From Segetibacter koreensis DSM 18137 (GTDB taxonomy: Bacteria; Bacteroidota; Bacteroidia; Chitinophagales; Chitinophagaceae), in NCBI RefSeq assembly GCF_000374045.1, contig NZ_KB893316.1, positions 124,001-188,000 on the forward strand: a stretch of 64,000 bases of DNA, given 5' to 3'. Positions 42,704 through 52,140 of this stretch are shown here, piece by piece (within the stretch, counting starts at the first letter, position 1; the number at the start of each line of letters is the position of its first letter). The translations under genes and the position numbers were made by a program. Below the pieces are notes generated by a model that was not told the origin of the DNA, made no database searches, and worked only from the letters and a program-made list of their open reading frames with translations.

Positions 42704-45337
42704 ATGGCTAATACTATAAAAAAGAAAGGAAAACCTGCTCCAAATCCAAATAAATTATCGCCGGATAAGCAGGAGGAAGTGACTGTGAAGGAAATTGTGA
42801 AAGATGAACGCACGTACAAGATCGCTGGTACGGTAAGTCTTCTTATATCATTGTTTTTATTTGTCGCATTTGCGTCATATATATTTACCTGGCAAGATGA
42901 CCAGGACAAAGTACACCAGTTCCACTTTTTTTCGGATAGTGCAGAGGGCGTAAATAATTTGCTTGGTTTTTTAGGTGCTTACATTGCAAATCGATTTATT
43001 TTCAAAGGTTTTGGCCTTGCTTCATTTCTTTTTTGTAGCTTTTTTTTCGTGCTCGGTCTTAACCTCTTGTTTGGACGTAAGGTCTTTTCTTTAAGGAGGA
43101 ATGTTAAGTACGTCCTCACAGGCTTACTCGTACTCAGCGTTGCATTGTCCTTTATTTTTCGCGGCGCTCAATTTAGTTACGGCGGTGCTTTTGGAGATTT
43201 AATCACCGATTCACTCGTTAAATGGATTGGGGTGGTAGGTACTGCCGCGTTACTGCTTGTAACAGCTTTTAGTTATTTTATATGGAAGTTCAATCCAACA
43301 TTCACTTTACCAAAACAAAACAGTTTTCCTTCGCCTCAATCTTTAGCAGAAAAGAAAGAAAATGTAAATCAAGTTATAACTGATGCTGAGGAACCATTGA
43401 AAAAAACGTCTGAAAGTGATGATGAGGCAAAGTTATACATCGACAAAGACGTTGCTGTATCAAGTAATAAACTTAAAAAAGAAGGTAAAGGAATTGTTGT
43501 TCTAATGCCTGAAGATAACGCTGATGAATATCCATTGCACGATCTAAGACTTGTAGAAAAGGAAGGAGAAAAACCGGCAGATGAAGATACTGCTGATACT
43601 GTAGAACAAAATAATGAACCTGCTGATCCTTTTAGATTAGAAATTAAAGAAGTAAAACAGGAAAGTCCTTTCGAAGCTGATGCAAGCCCGGGTGATCAAG
43701 AAATTCCGCTTCCTGTAATTAACGACATAGACGAAGAAACCATTGACGATTTGGATTTGGAAATAAAAGATATACCAGACCCGGATGAAGAAGATGAAGT
43801 CGAATCTATACCCGCAATTTCAAAAGTTAAGCTAGACCCTTATGAACCTACTCTTGATTTAAGAGACTATAAGAGTCCTTCTTTAGATTTATTGGAAACG
43901 CACGGCAGCGAAAAAATTGTACACGACCCGACGGAGTTGGAGAGCAATAAAAACCAGATTATAGCTACTCTTAAAAATTATGATATTTCTATTCAGCGCA
44001 TAGCCGCTACAGTTGGTCCTACAGTTACTTTGTACGAGATCGTTCCTGCTCCGGGAGTTCGTATCAGCCGTATCAAAAACCTTGAAGATGATATTGCCTT
44101 AAGCCTTGCTGCCTTAGGTATACGCATTATCGCCCCGATACCTGGCAAAGGTACTATAGGTATAGAGGTTCCCAACGTTCGCAAAACAGTTGTCAGCATG
44201 AAAACTTTGCTAGCTTCTGAGAAGTTTCAAAACAATACCTATTCTTTACCGATCGCAATTGGTAAAAAAATAGATAATGAAAATTTTATTGTTGATCTTG
44301 CTACGATGCCTCACCTTCTTATGGCAGGGGCTACAGGCCAGGGTAAATCTGTAGGATTAAATGCAATATTGGTAAGCCTTTTATATAAAAAACATCCATC
44401 ACAGTTAAAACTGGTTCTGGTAGATCCTAAAAAGGTGGAATTAAGCATTTATCGCTCTATTGAAAAACACTTTTTAGCCCGTCTTCCGGGAGAGGAAGAA
44501 AGTATTATTACTGATACAAAAAAGGTAGTTCATACGTTAAATGCGCTCTGTATCGAGATGGACAACCGGTATGATTTGTTGAAAGAAGCCGGTTGCCGCA
44601 ATATAAAAGAGTACAACGAAAAGTTTATTGCACGCAGGTTAAATCCTGAAAAGGGTCATCAATTTCTTCCGTTTATTGTATTGGTGGTAGATGAATTCGC
44701 GGATTTAATTATGACTGCCGGCAAAGAGGTTGAAATGCCGATAGCTCGTTTGGCCCAGCTTGCCCGCGCCGTGGGTATACATCTTATTATTGCTACGCAA
44801 CGTCCTTCGGTAAATATTATCACTGGTACCATCAAAGCTAACTTCCCTGCGAGGATTGCGTTTAAAGTTTCCAGCAAAATTGATAGTCGTACTATTTTAG
44901 ATGCTGGTGGTGCAGAGCAATTAATTGGTAAGGGCGATATGCTTATAAGCTACAATGGTGAAATAACCCGTCTGCAATGTGCCTTTGTAGATACCCCCGA
45001 AGTAGATAGCATTACAGATTTTATAGGAGATCAGCGTGGCTATCCACAGGCATTTCTATTGCCGGAATATGTTGACGAAAAAGAGCTCGAAAGTAAAGAC
45101 TTTGACAGCAGCAGTCGCGACCCTTTGTTTGAAGATGCTGCACGTCTTGTTGTAGGCAGCCAAATAGGAAGCACATCATTAATTCAACGTAGAATGAAAC
45201 TTGGATATAACCGCGCAGGACGTCTTATGGACCAGTTGGAAGCTGCAGGTATTGTTGGTCCTAACCAGGGAAGCAAGGCAAGAGACGTGCAGGTACGAAC
45301 AGAAATGGAGCTTGAAGAAATTTTATCTGCTTATTAA
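42704..45337 (+). CDS. ftsK: DNA translocase FtsK
   Basis: 877 residues. Four N-terminal membrane helices (about residues 45-210) are followed by an acidic linker (about 230-410) and the motor: Walker A GATGQGKSVGLNAI (about 543-556), Walker B VLVVDEFADLIM (about 658-669), and TQRPSVNIITGTIKANFPAR. The C-terminal winged-helix gamma domain (FEDAARLVVGSQIGSTSLIQ, RRMKLGYNRAGRLMDQLE) recognises KOPS-type sequences. It pumps chromosome ends through the division septum and activates XerCD. lolA follows on the same strand after 325 bases, the pairing known from many bacteria. Confidence 0.95.
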   Translation: MANTIKKKGKPAPNPNKLSPDKQEEVTVKEIVKDERTYKIAGTVSLLISLFLFVAFASYIFTWQDDQDKVHQFHFFSDSAEGVNNLLGFLGAYIANRFIFKGFGLASFLFCSFFFVLGLNLLFGRKVFSLRRNVKYVLTGLLVLSVALSFIFRGAQFSYGGAFGDLITDSLVKWIGVVGTAALLLVTAFSYFIWKFNPTFTLPKQNSFPSPQSLAEKKENVNQVITDAEEPLKKTSESDDEAKLYIDKDVAVSSNKLKKEGKGIVVLMPEDNADEYPLHDLRLVEKEGEKPADEDTADTVEQNNEPADPFRLEIKEVKQESPFEADASPGDQEIPLPVINDIDEETIDDLDLEIKDIPDPDEEDEVESIPAISKVKLDPYEPTLDLRDYKSPSLDLLETHGSEKIVHDPTELESNKNQIIATLKNYDISIQRIAATVGPTVTLYEIVPAPGVRISRIKNLEDDIALSLAALGIRIIAPIPGKGTIGIEVPNVRKTVVSMKTLLASEKFQNNTYSLPIAIGKKIDNENFIVDLATMPHLLMAGATGQGKSVGLNAILVSLLYKKHPSQLKLVLVDPKKVELSIYRSIEKHFLARLPGEEESIITDTKKVVHTLNALCIEMDNRYDLLKEAGCRNIKEYNEKFIARRLNPEKGHQFLPFIVLVVDEFADLIMTAGKEVEMPIARLAQLARAVGIHLIIATQRPSVNIITGTIKANFPARIAFKVSSKIDSRTILDAGGAEQLIGKGDMLISYNGEITRLQCAFVDTPEVDSITDFIGDQRGYPQAFLLPEYVDEKELESKDFDSSSRDPLFEDAARLVVGSQIGSTSLIQRRMKLGYNRAGRLMDQLEAAGIVGPNQGSKARDVQVRTEMELEEILSAY

Positions 45338-45662
45338 CCTTTTTAGCTTATAAAACATTTACTTTCTTTTTTGATGCATGAGTGAGCGCATTTCGTCTAA
45401 TAATATATCTTTTTTCAACTTTGCTTTAGCAGCAATTAATATTCGTTTTAAACTAAAAAAGAACCAAAACCGGATGTAGTTATACGATTTAACAAGAGTC
45501 TATGAAACATTCGGATTGAATTTTGCTTAGCAATAACTGTATGTTTTTTTGTAAGAATAATATTTGAAATACCAATACCTATTCTTTTAACAAAAGACCA
45601 TTAAACAACGAAATAAGCAAAATGTCTTAAAGACTAATTCTTAATTTACTAATTAACTTAAA
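45338..45662. other. 325-bp intergenic region ftsK-lolA
   Basis: AT-rich and without an open frame worth reporting. I see no strong terminator after ftsK and no perfect TAnnTTTG before lolA (AATATTTG near 45570 is one base off). Confidence 0.5.
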
Positions 45663-46295
45663 ATGAAAAAAGTATACTATTTATTTATAATAGCCCTAAG
45701 CCTCGTTGCCGGTTCGGCTAAGTCTCAGACTGACGCCGGGGCGAAAAAAATTTTAGATGAAGTAACCGCGAAGTTAAAAACTTACAAAGGAATTAATGCC
45801 GGATTTACTTTAATCTCAAAATCTCGTACAGGGCAGATTAATAATAATGTAAATGGAAAGATATTTATTAAAGGAAATAAATATTACATAAAAGAAGGCA
45901 CTACGGAAATTTTTAGTGACGGTAACAAAACATGGAACTACAATGGAAATGATGAAGTAACTGTAACGGCAGCAGATGCCGACGACCAGGCTTTTACTCC
46001 ACAGAAATTGCTAACAGATTTTTATGATAAGGACTTTTCTTACAAGCTTGTATCTTCTGCCGGAAACTATAATCAAATTCAACTGGTTCCGGTTGATAAG
46101 CGTAAAAACTTTCAGAAGATCAATGTATTTGTCGATAAATCCAAAGGGATGATTACAAAGGCAAAGGTGATTGATAAAAGCAGCAACACAATTGATTTCA
46201 ATTTAAAAAACATCAATACAAGGGCCGACATTGCTGATGATACTTTTGTTTTTGATCAGAAGAAATACAATAAAAATATAGAAGTAATAGAATAA
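45663..46295 (+). CDS. lolA: outer-membrane lipoprotein carrier LolA
   Basis: 210 residues with a signal peptide (KKVYYLFIIALSLVAGSAKS, then Q). The mature half-open beta-barrel pattern (KTYKGINAGFTLISKSR, GKIFIKGNKYYIKEGTTEIF, SDGNKTWNYN, INVFVDKSKGMITKAKVI) matches LolA, which shuttles lipoproteins from LolCDE through the periplasm. It follows ftsK, as in many genomes. A clear terminator follows at 46317-46349. Confidence 0.88.
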   Translation: MKKVYYLFIIALSLVAGSAKSQTDAGAKKILDEVTAKLKTYKGINAGFTLISKSRTGQINNNVNGKIFIKGNKYYIKEGTTEIFSDGNKTWNYNGNDEVTVTAADADDQAFTPQKLLTDFYDKDFSYKLVSSAGNYNQIQLVPVDKRKNFQKINVFVDKSKGMITKAKVIDKSSNTIDFNLKNINTRADIADDTFVFDQKKYNKNIEVIE

Positions 46296-46316
46296 AAATA
46301 ATTTTATAAAAGCTTT

Positions 46317-46349
46317 AAAAAACCGTCTGCAACAGCACGACGGTTTTTT
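46317..46349 (+). terminator. intrinsic terminator after lolA
   Basis: AAAAAACCGTC (46317-46327) pairs with GACGGTTTTTT (46339-46349) around an 11-nt loop. Confidence 0.9.
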
Positions 46350-46391
46350 AATGTCCCAATCTTGTATCTTGCAGTTTGTCAAAAAAAGTGT

Positions 46392-47681
46392 ATGAAACAA
46401 CTTCCCGTAAAAAAGGACATTTTTATAAAAAACCGCGAAAGGTTTGTAAAAGAAATGGAGCCTTCGAGCATTGCCATTTTCAACAGTAATGATGAAATGC
46501 CTTCGAATGGTGACGCCTTATACCCGTTTGTTCAAAACAGCGATTTGTTTTGGCTTACAGGTATAGAACAGGAAGAGACAATGCTTATTTTGTTTCCCGA
46601 TAATCCGGATGAAAAGTACAGGGAAGTGCTGGTACTGCTTCGTCCTAACGAAATGAAAGAAAAATGGGATGGAAAAAGATTAAGAGAAAACGAAGCAACC
46701 GCGCTTTCAGGTATAGAAACTATAGTATGGCTAGACAGTATTGACGCTTTATTACAACCATGCGTACATCTTGCAGATAATGTATATTTAAATTCTAATG
46801 AAAACGACAGGAAAAGTTCTTTGATCGAAACGCGGGATTATCGATATGCAAAAGAATTTATACAAAGGTACCCTCTGCATACGTATAAACGGGCTGCAAA
46901 AATTTTAAAGAATTTACGTGCAATTAAAACTCCTGAAGAAATCGAGGTATTACAAAAAGCTATAAATATTACGGAAAGAACTTTCAGAAGATTGTTATCA
47001 TTCATTCGTGCTGGAGTAATGGAGTACGAAATTGAGGCAGAAATAATGCATGAATTTTTACGTAATGGCAGTCCGGGACAAGCTTATGGCAGCATTATAG
47101 CAAGCGGAGACAGAGCGAGAACTTTGCATTACATTTTTAACAACCAGGAGTGTAAAGATGGAGAATTGGTATTAATGGATTTTGGTGCTAAGTTTGGGGG
47201 GTACAATGCAGATTTAACTCGTACCGTACCTGTTAACGGAAAATTTACACAAAGACAAAAGGAAGTATACAATGCGTGTTTACATTTACACAATTTCTGC
47301 AAAGGCTTACTGAAACCAGGTATTTCAATTGTAGATTATACGGAAAAAGTTGGTGATGAAGCCACAAAGCAATTTATAGAAATTGGTCTATTGAATGAAT
47401 CTGAAATAAAAAACGAGGACAAGCAAAACAAGGCTTATAGAAAGTATTTATATCATGGAATTTCACACCATCTAGGGGTAGATGTACATGATTTGGGAAC
47501 ACGTGTAGAACCCATAAAAGCCGGAATGGTTTTTACCGTAGAACCGGGAATTTATATAGAAGAAGAACAAATGGGAGTGAGGATAGAAAATAATGTTTGG
47601 ATAACAGAAAATGGCAATATAGATTTAATGAAAAATATTCCCATTACCGTTGAAGAGATTGAAGAACTTATGAAAAAGTAG
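46392..47681 (+). CDS. pepP: Xaa-Pro aminopeptidase (aminopeptidase P)
   Basis: 429 residues from ATG 46392; a TTG at 46362 would extend it into probable promoter sequence. The N-terminal domain (SDLFWLTGIEQEETMLILF) is followed by the pita-bread catalytic domain: MDFGAKFGGYNADLTRTVPV (two Asp ligands), HGISHHLGVDVHD (His ligand), VEPGIYIEEEQMGVRIENN (Glu ligands). This is the dinuclear-metal signature of M24B enzymes that remove an N-terminal residue next to proline. Cytosolic. It is a single gene between lolA and pssA. Confidence 0.93.
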   Translation: MKQLPVKKDIFIKNRERFVKEMEPSSIAIFNSNDEMPSNGDALYPFVQNSDLFWLTGIEQEETMLILFPDNPDEKYREVLVLLRPNEMKEKWDGKRLRENEATALSGIETIVWLDSIDALLQPCVHLADNVYLNSNENDRKSSLIETRDYRYAKEFIQRYPLHTYKRAAKILKNLRAIKTPEEIEVLQKAINITERTFRRLLSFIRAGVMEYEIEAEIMHEFLRNGSPGQAYGSIIASGDRARTLHYIFNNQECKDGELVLMDFGAKFGGYNADLTRTVPVNGKFTQRQKEVYNACLHLHNFCKGLLKPGISIVDYTEKVGDEATKQFIEIGLLNESEIKNEDKQNKAYRKYLYHGISHHLGVDVHDLGTRVEPIKAGMVFTVEPGIYIEEEQMGVRIENNVWITENGNIDLMKNIPITVEEIEELMKK

Positions 47682-47754
47682 AACATCTCTTACATCTTAA
47701 ATAATAAATAATCAACAGAAAGTGGTGGTATAGTTAGTAGTCTATGGTTAAAAT

Positions 47755-48552
47755 ATGAAACAGTTACCAAATATATTTACGCTTCTTAACCTTTTTTTTG
47801 GTTGTATAGCTATCGTTTATATTCTTCAAAATGACCTTGTCTCTCTAAGCAACCAGGAGGGTGAGTTAATGCTGATGCTGCCTGAGAAAATTTATTGGGC
47901 TTCCGTATGTATTGGTATTGCTGCTGTCATTGACTTTTTGGACGGCCTTTTAGCCAGGCTATTAAATGTGCATTCTGAGATGGGAAAAGAACTTGATAGT
48001 CTTGCAGATCTCGTAAGTTTCGGTGTTGCCCCCGCAATGATCGTTTTCCAGTTTTTGCGTTTGTCTTACGCTCAACAGGAGAATGGTTTGGATATTTCTG
48101 CTCTTTGGCTGCTTCCTGCTTTTATTATTCCCTGTGCGGGAGCATACAGGTTGGCAAGGTTTAATTTAGACAAAGAACAATCATATGGGTTTAAAGGTGT
48201 GCCCATACCAGCGGCAGGCTTGCTTATTGCTTCTTTTCCATTAATTTACTGGTACTCCTCTTTGCCGGTAGCCGTTAGCATTTTATTAAACTCCTGGTTT
48301 TGGTATGCTTTAATTGCAGTGGTTGCTTATCTAATGGTTTCAAAAGTGCCTATGATGGCTCTTAAGTTTAAAGAGCTTAATATAAAAAATGATCTTCCTA
48401 AATTTATTTTGGTTATTGTTGCCGTAGTTGCTGGAATACTTTTACAATGGTTAGCAGTGCCGGTGGTATTTGTTACTTATGTTATACTATCGCTTGCAAT
48501 GCCAGCTTATGCTAAAGGTGATAAGGGAAAAATAGCAAAACAGGTTGTCTGA
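47755..48552 (+). CDS. pssA: CDP-diacylglycerol-serine O-phosphatidyltransferase
   Basis: 265 residues, about 8 hydrophobic helices. The CDP-alcohol phosphotransferase signature DG-x2-AR-x8-G-x3-D-x3-D is exact: DGLLARLLNVHSEMGKELDS, then LAD. IDFLDGLLARL begins it. LPNIFTLLNLFFGCIAI is the expected N-terminus of the type II (membrane) PssA. It makes phosphatidylserine, the precursor of phosphatidylethanolamine, at the inner membrane. The phosphatidylserine decarboxylase gene is not in the window. Confidence 0.92.
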   Translation: MKQLPNIFTLLNLFFGCIAIVYILQNDLVSLSNQEGELMLMLPEKIYWASVCIGIAAVIDFLDGLLARLLNVHSEMGKELDSLADLVSFGVAPAMIVFQFLRLSYAQQENGLDISALWLLPAFIIPCAGAYRLARFNLDKEQSYGFKGVPIPAAGLLIASFPLIYWYSSLPVAVSILLNSWFWYALIAVVAYLMVSKVPMMALKFKELNIKNDLPKFILVIVAVVAGILLQWLAVPVVFVTYVILSLAMPAYAKGDKGKIAKQVV

Positions 48553-48671
48553 CACATTTTTCTCATTCTCTATAAAAAATAATAGTTTTTTGTAAAGAGG
48601 ATCTATGCTAATGCAGTACTGCTTTTCCAAATTGACCAAAGAATAAAATGCCTGACAAATAATAAAATCAA

Positions 48672-48702
48672 TTGCAGGTTCTGTCTTCATCTTTTACCTT
48701 TG
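48672..48702 (+). promoter_or_regulatory. Bacteroidota promoter for purS
   Basis: TTG (48672-48674), a 20-nt spacer and TACCTTTG (48695-48702) match the -33/-7 pattern well, 20 nt before the ATG at 48722. Confidence 0.7.
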
Positions 48703-48721
48703 CCACCTCAAATTAAAACTC

Positions 48722-48970
48722 ATGACTTATAACGTTCAGATAAAAGTGATGCCTCTTAAAGATTTACTTGACCCACAGGGAAAAGCTGTTTTGGGTGGAT
48801 TACTAAACCTTGGTTTAAAAGGAGTTGAAGAAGTAAGAATCGGTAAACACATAACGCTGCAAATTGAAGCAGAAAGTGAAGAAGCTGCAAAACAGTTAGC
48901 TGACCAGGCAAGTAAAAAGCTGCTTGCTAACCCTGTAATGGAGTTTTATGAAATTGAGATGATTAATTAA
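48722..48970 (+). CDS. purS: phosphoribosylformylglycinamidine synthase subunit PurS
   Basis: 82 residues. MTYNVQIKVMPLKDLLDPQGKAV is the classic PurS start, then LKGVEEVRIGKHITLQIEAE and AKKLLANPVMEFYEIEM at the end. PurS bridges PurL and PurQ in the fourth step of purine synthesis (FGAR to FGAM). purL and purQ are not in the window, so purS is expressed from its own promoter. Free-standing PurS occurs in Gram-positives, archaea and Bacteroidota. Confidence 0.92.
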   Translation: MTYNVQIKVMPLKDLLDPQGKAVLGGLLNLGLKGVEEVRIGKHITLQIEAESEEAAKQLADQASKKLLANPVMEFYEIEMIN

Positions 48971-49084
48971 GAACCAGGTAAATCAAAAGTTTATTTCTTA
49001 ATTGATTAAAAAGTTTTTTGATTTAAAAATTGAGAAAACTTATTTTCAAAATCTTCAAGTAAACAAATTCTCACATTAACCCTA

Positions 49085-49750
49085 ATGCTTTACATTGTTC
49101 CAACACCTTTAGGAAACTTAAAAGATATTACACTTCGATCTTTAGAAGTTTTAAAAAGTGTTGATGTTATTTTGGCTGAAGACACCCGAACATCTTCAAA
49201 ACTTTTACAGCATTACGGCATATCAAAACCAATATCTCCCTATCATCAGCACAACGAACATAAAATTGTACAGCACATTACTGATCAGTTATTGTCGGGA
49301 AAAACATTTGCTTTAATAACTGATGCGGGCACGCCCGGCATATCTGATCCTGCTTTTTTATTAGTAAGAGAGTGTGCTAAGCACGACATCAAAGTAGAAA
49401 CGCTTCCAGGCGCCACGGCTTTTGTTCCTGCGTTGGTCAACAGCGGTCTGCCAATTACTCGTTTTACTTTCGAGGGATTTCTGCCATTAAAAAAAGGCAG
49501 GCAAACCTTGCTAAAAAAACTTGCGGGGGAAGAAAGAACAATGGTATTTTATGAAAGTCCCATGAGACTGGTAAAGACACTTGAAGAGTTTATTGAGTAT
49601 TTTGGAGCCGAAAGACAATGTTGTGTTAGCAGGGAGTTAACAAAGATGTTTGAAGAAAATAAACGTGGTAGTTTGCATGAAGTTTGCAATTATTTCCGTG
49701 AAAAAAATGTCAAGGGTGAAATAGTAATTGTTGTGCAGGGAACTTCCTAA
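49085..49750 (+). CDS. rsmI: 16S rRNA (cytidine-1402 2'-O)-methyltransferase
   Basis: 221 residues, tetrapyrrole-methylase fold. LYIVPTPLGNLKDITLRSLE is the family N-terminus; VILAEDTRTSSKLL and TDAGTPGISDPAFLL form the SAM/substrate sites. It ends earlier than E. coli RsmI (about 286 residues) by lacking the extra C-terminal domain, as is usual in Bacteroidota. It methylates C1402 of 16S rRNA. Likely operon with the PepSY-like gene (22 nt) and the M1 peptidase gene (33 nt). Confidence 0.93.
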   Translation: MLYIVPTPLGNLKDITLRSLEVLKSVDVILAEDTRTSSKLLQHYGISKPISPYHQHNEHKIVQHITDQLLSGKTFALITDAGTPGISDPAFLLVRECAKHDIKVETLPGATAFVPALVNSGLPITRFTFEGFLPLKKGRQTLLKKLAGEERTMVFYESPMRLVKTLEEFIEYFGAERQCCVSRELTKMFEENKRGSLHEVCNYFREKNVKGEIVIVVQGTS

Positions 49751-49772
49751 TTTTAAAAAAATAAATAATAAT

Positions 49773-50216
49773 ATGTCAAAGAAATCAGTGTTTTCATTCA
49801 TTTTATTGTTGGTAATGTATTCAGCAAGTGCGCAGTTTAGAAAAATACCAGCAGTTGTTACTGACTCTTTTAAAGTAAAGTTTGAAAACGCGTCAGGTGT
49901 TTCGTGGAAAGATAAACTTACTTCATTTCAGGCTGATTTTAAACAAGGGGATAAAGAAATTAAGGCTTCCTTTTCTTCAAATGGAGAATGGATAAAAACC
50001 GAAACGAAACACACTTATCAAAGTCTTCCTGCAGATGTGAAAGACGGATTTAAAAAAAGTAAATTTGCAGACTTAAGTGTACTTGATGTATTACAAGTTG
50101 ACGAAAAAGATAAAGACACTCAATACCGCATTATTGTAAAGAAAAATGATGTTGCAAAAAGATCTCTTGTTTTTTCTAAAACCGGGCAGTTAATAAGTGA
50201 CAATGCTTTTTTTTAA
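49773..50216 (+). CDS. secreted PepSY-like (DUF2874-type) protein
   Basis: 147 residues from ATG 49773 (an upstream TTG would overlap rsmI). A signal peptide (KSVFSFILLLVMYSASAQ) precedes two short beta-alpha modules with WKDKLTSFQADFKQGDKEIKA, LPADVKDGFKKSKFADLSV and YRIIVKKNDV. This is the PepSY-like pattern common in Bacteroidota periplasmic proteins. It may inhibit or bind a partner protease; no direct evidence. The following gene encodes a secreted metallopeptidase. Confidence 0.78.
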   Translation: MSKKSVFSFILLLVMYSASAQFRKIPAVVTDSFKVKFENASGVSWKDKLTSFQADFKQGDKEIKASFSSNGEWIKTETKHTYQSLPADVKDGFKKSKFADLSVLDVLQVDEKDKDTQYRIIVKKNDVAKRSLVFSKTGQLISDNAFF

Positions 50217-50249
50217 TAAAAACTAAACAAGAGGTTACTGGCTAATCCT

Positions 50250-52109
50250 ATGAAGAAATTATTACTACCGGTTTTACTATTTATCTTATTTAATTCCTGT
50301 TTTGCTCAACCTGATCGCTGGCAGCAACGTATAAGTTACAACATACATGTAAAAATGGATGTCGCAACAAACAGATTTGCCGGCATAGAAAAAATTGATT
50401 ATTTCAATAATTCTCCTGATACCTTATACAGGGTTTTCTTTCATACTTACTGGAACGCATTTCAGCCAAATAGCAGTATGGATGTAAGAAGTAGGGAACT
50501 GGGAAAGACAATTCTTGGAGTTGACAAGCAGGGAAAAGAAGTGCATGACTGGGACCCGCGTGTAAAGGATAGAATTTTAAATTTAAAGCCAGATGAAATT
50601 GGTTATCAAAAAGTGGCTTATGTAACTGTAAATGGTAAAGCACAAAAGCTGAAGGAGCATGAAACTATTCTAGAAGTTGTACTGGATAAACCAATATTGC
50701 CTAAGTCGAAAACCACTTTCGAGGTCAGCTTTCAGGCGCAGGTGCCGTTGCAGATACGTCGTAGCGGAAGAGATAATGCAGAGGGTGTGAAGTATAGTAT
50801 GGCCCAATGGTATCCGAAAATGGCCGAGTACGATTACCAGGGCTGGAATGCCAATCCCTATATAGCAAGAGAATTTTATGGTGTATGGGGCGATTATAAT
50901 GTAAAAATTGACATTGATAAAAGTTACATGGTTGCCGCTTCGGCCACACTCCAGAATCCCAATCAGGTTGGTTTTGGCTATGAAGAAACAGGGGCTAAAG
51001 TCGTAAAACCATCTGGCGCTACTCTGACATGGAATTTTATCGCAAATAATGTTCATGATTTTGTCTGGGCTGCGGATTCTAATTATGCTATGATTAAGCG
51101 AAAAGTCAAAAACGGGCCTTTGTTATATATTGTTTATAAAAACGTTGACAGCTTTCGAGTACCCTTTAAGAAACTTGCAGATACTGCAGAGCTTGCTTAC
51201 CCCATCATGGCTAAAACGTTTGGCCCTTACCCTTATAAAAACTTCACTTTTATACAGGGAGGAGATGGAGGTATGGAGTATCCTATGGCTACGCTCATAA
51301 AAAATGCAGGCATAGGAACTGGCATCCACGAATGGATGCATAGTTGGTACCAGGGAATGATGGGCACGAACGAAAGTCTTTACCCCTGGATGGACGAAGG
51401 CTTTACAACTTATGCTGAAGAAAGAGTTATGGGTGAATTGCGTCAGAAAAAAACGTTTTTGCAGGAGGGGAGTTATTTGAGTTACTTCCGCCTTGTAAAA
51501 AGCGGTTTTGAAGAACCTATGAGTACACATTCTGATCATTACAACACCAACTATGCTTACAGTGTAGCAGCCTATTCAAAAGGCGCGGTGTTTATGACAC
51601 AACTTGGCTACATTGTAGGAGACTCTGTAAGAGACAAGATTTTACTTGAATATTACCGGGAATGGCGCTTTAAACATCCTAATTCGAATGATTTTATAAG
51701 GGTTGCGGAAAAGGTAAGCGGTATAGAATTGGAGTGGTATAAAGAGTATTGGGTTTATTCTACAAAAACCATTGATTATGCTATCGATAGTTTATGGGAA
51801 GAAAACGGAAAAACCAACATTCGCATAAAAAGAATAGGAGAGATGCCTATGCCAATAGACGTTGAGTTAACCTTTAAAGATAGCACTAAAGAGCTTCACT
51901 ATATTCCATTAGATCTTATGTATGGGCAGAAACCTGTTGAAAGTGATTCTGTTCCAAGAACCGTTCATGAAGAATGGAGATGGGCTCATCCCACATATAC
52001 TTTTAGTACAGATAGAAAAATTTTGGATTTATCAGAGGTGCAGATAGATCCTTCGCAGCGTTTAGCGGATATAGACAGGCGAAATAATCTATTGAAGATA
52101 CACTGGTAA
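50250..52109 (+). CDS. secreted M1-family zinc metallopeptidase
   Basis: 619 residues with a signal peptide (KKLLLPVLLFILFNSCFA, then Q). The zinc site is complete: HEWMH (about residues 361-365), exactly 18 residues, then the Glu in DEGFTTYAEE. GGDGGMEYPMATLI before it matches the GxMEN-like exopeptidase region, here G-M-E-Y. It is a periplasmic or exported aminopeptidase of the gluzincin clan. The C-terminal about 100 residues form a separate beta-rich domain. It follows the PepSY-like gene by 33 nt. Confidence 0.9.
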   Translation: MKKLLLPVLLFILFNSCFAQPDRWQQRISYNIHVKMDVATNRFAGIEKIDYFNNSPDTLYRVFFHTYWNAFQPNSSMDVRSRELGKTILGVDKQGKEVHDWDPRVKDRILNLKPDEIGYQKVAYVTVNGKAQKLKEHETILEVVLDKPILPKSKTTFEVSFQAQVPLQIRRSGRDNAEGVKYSMAQWYPKMAEYDYQGWNANPYIAREFYGVWGDYNVKIDIDKSYMVAASATLQNPNQVGFGYEETGAKVVKPSGATLTWNFIANNVHDFVWAADSNYAMIKRKVKNGPLLYIVYKNVDSFRVPFKKLADTAELAYPIMAKTFGPYPYKNFTFIQGGDGGMEYPMATLIKNAGIGTGIHEWMHSWYQGMMGTNESLYPWMDEGFTTYAEERVMGELRQKKTFLQEGSYLSYFRLVKSGFEEPMSTHSDHYNTNYAYSVAAYSKGAVFMTQLGYIVGDSVRDKILLEYYREWRFKHPNSNDFIRVAEKVSGIELEWYKEYWVYSTKTIDYAIDSLWEENGKTNIRIKRIGEMPMPIDVELTFKDSTKELHYIPLDLMYGQKPVESDSVPRTVHEEWRWAHPTYTFSTDRKILDLSEVQIDPSQRLADIDRRNNLLKIHW

Positions 52110-52140
52110 GGAAAAAACCTGGAAGGAACGGACTCTAAAG

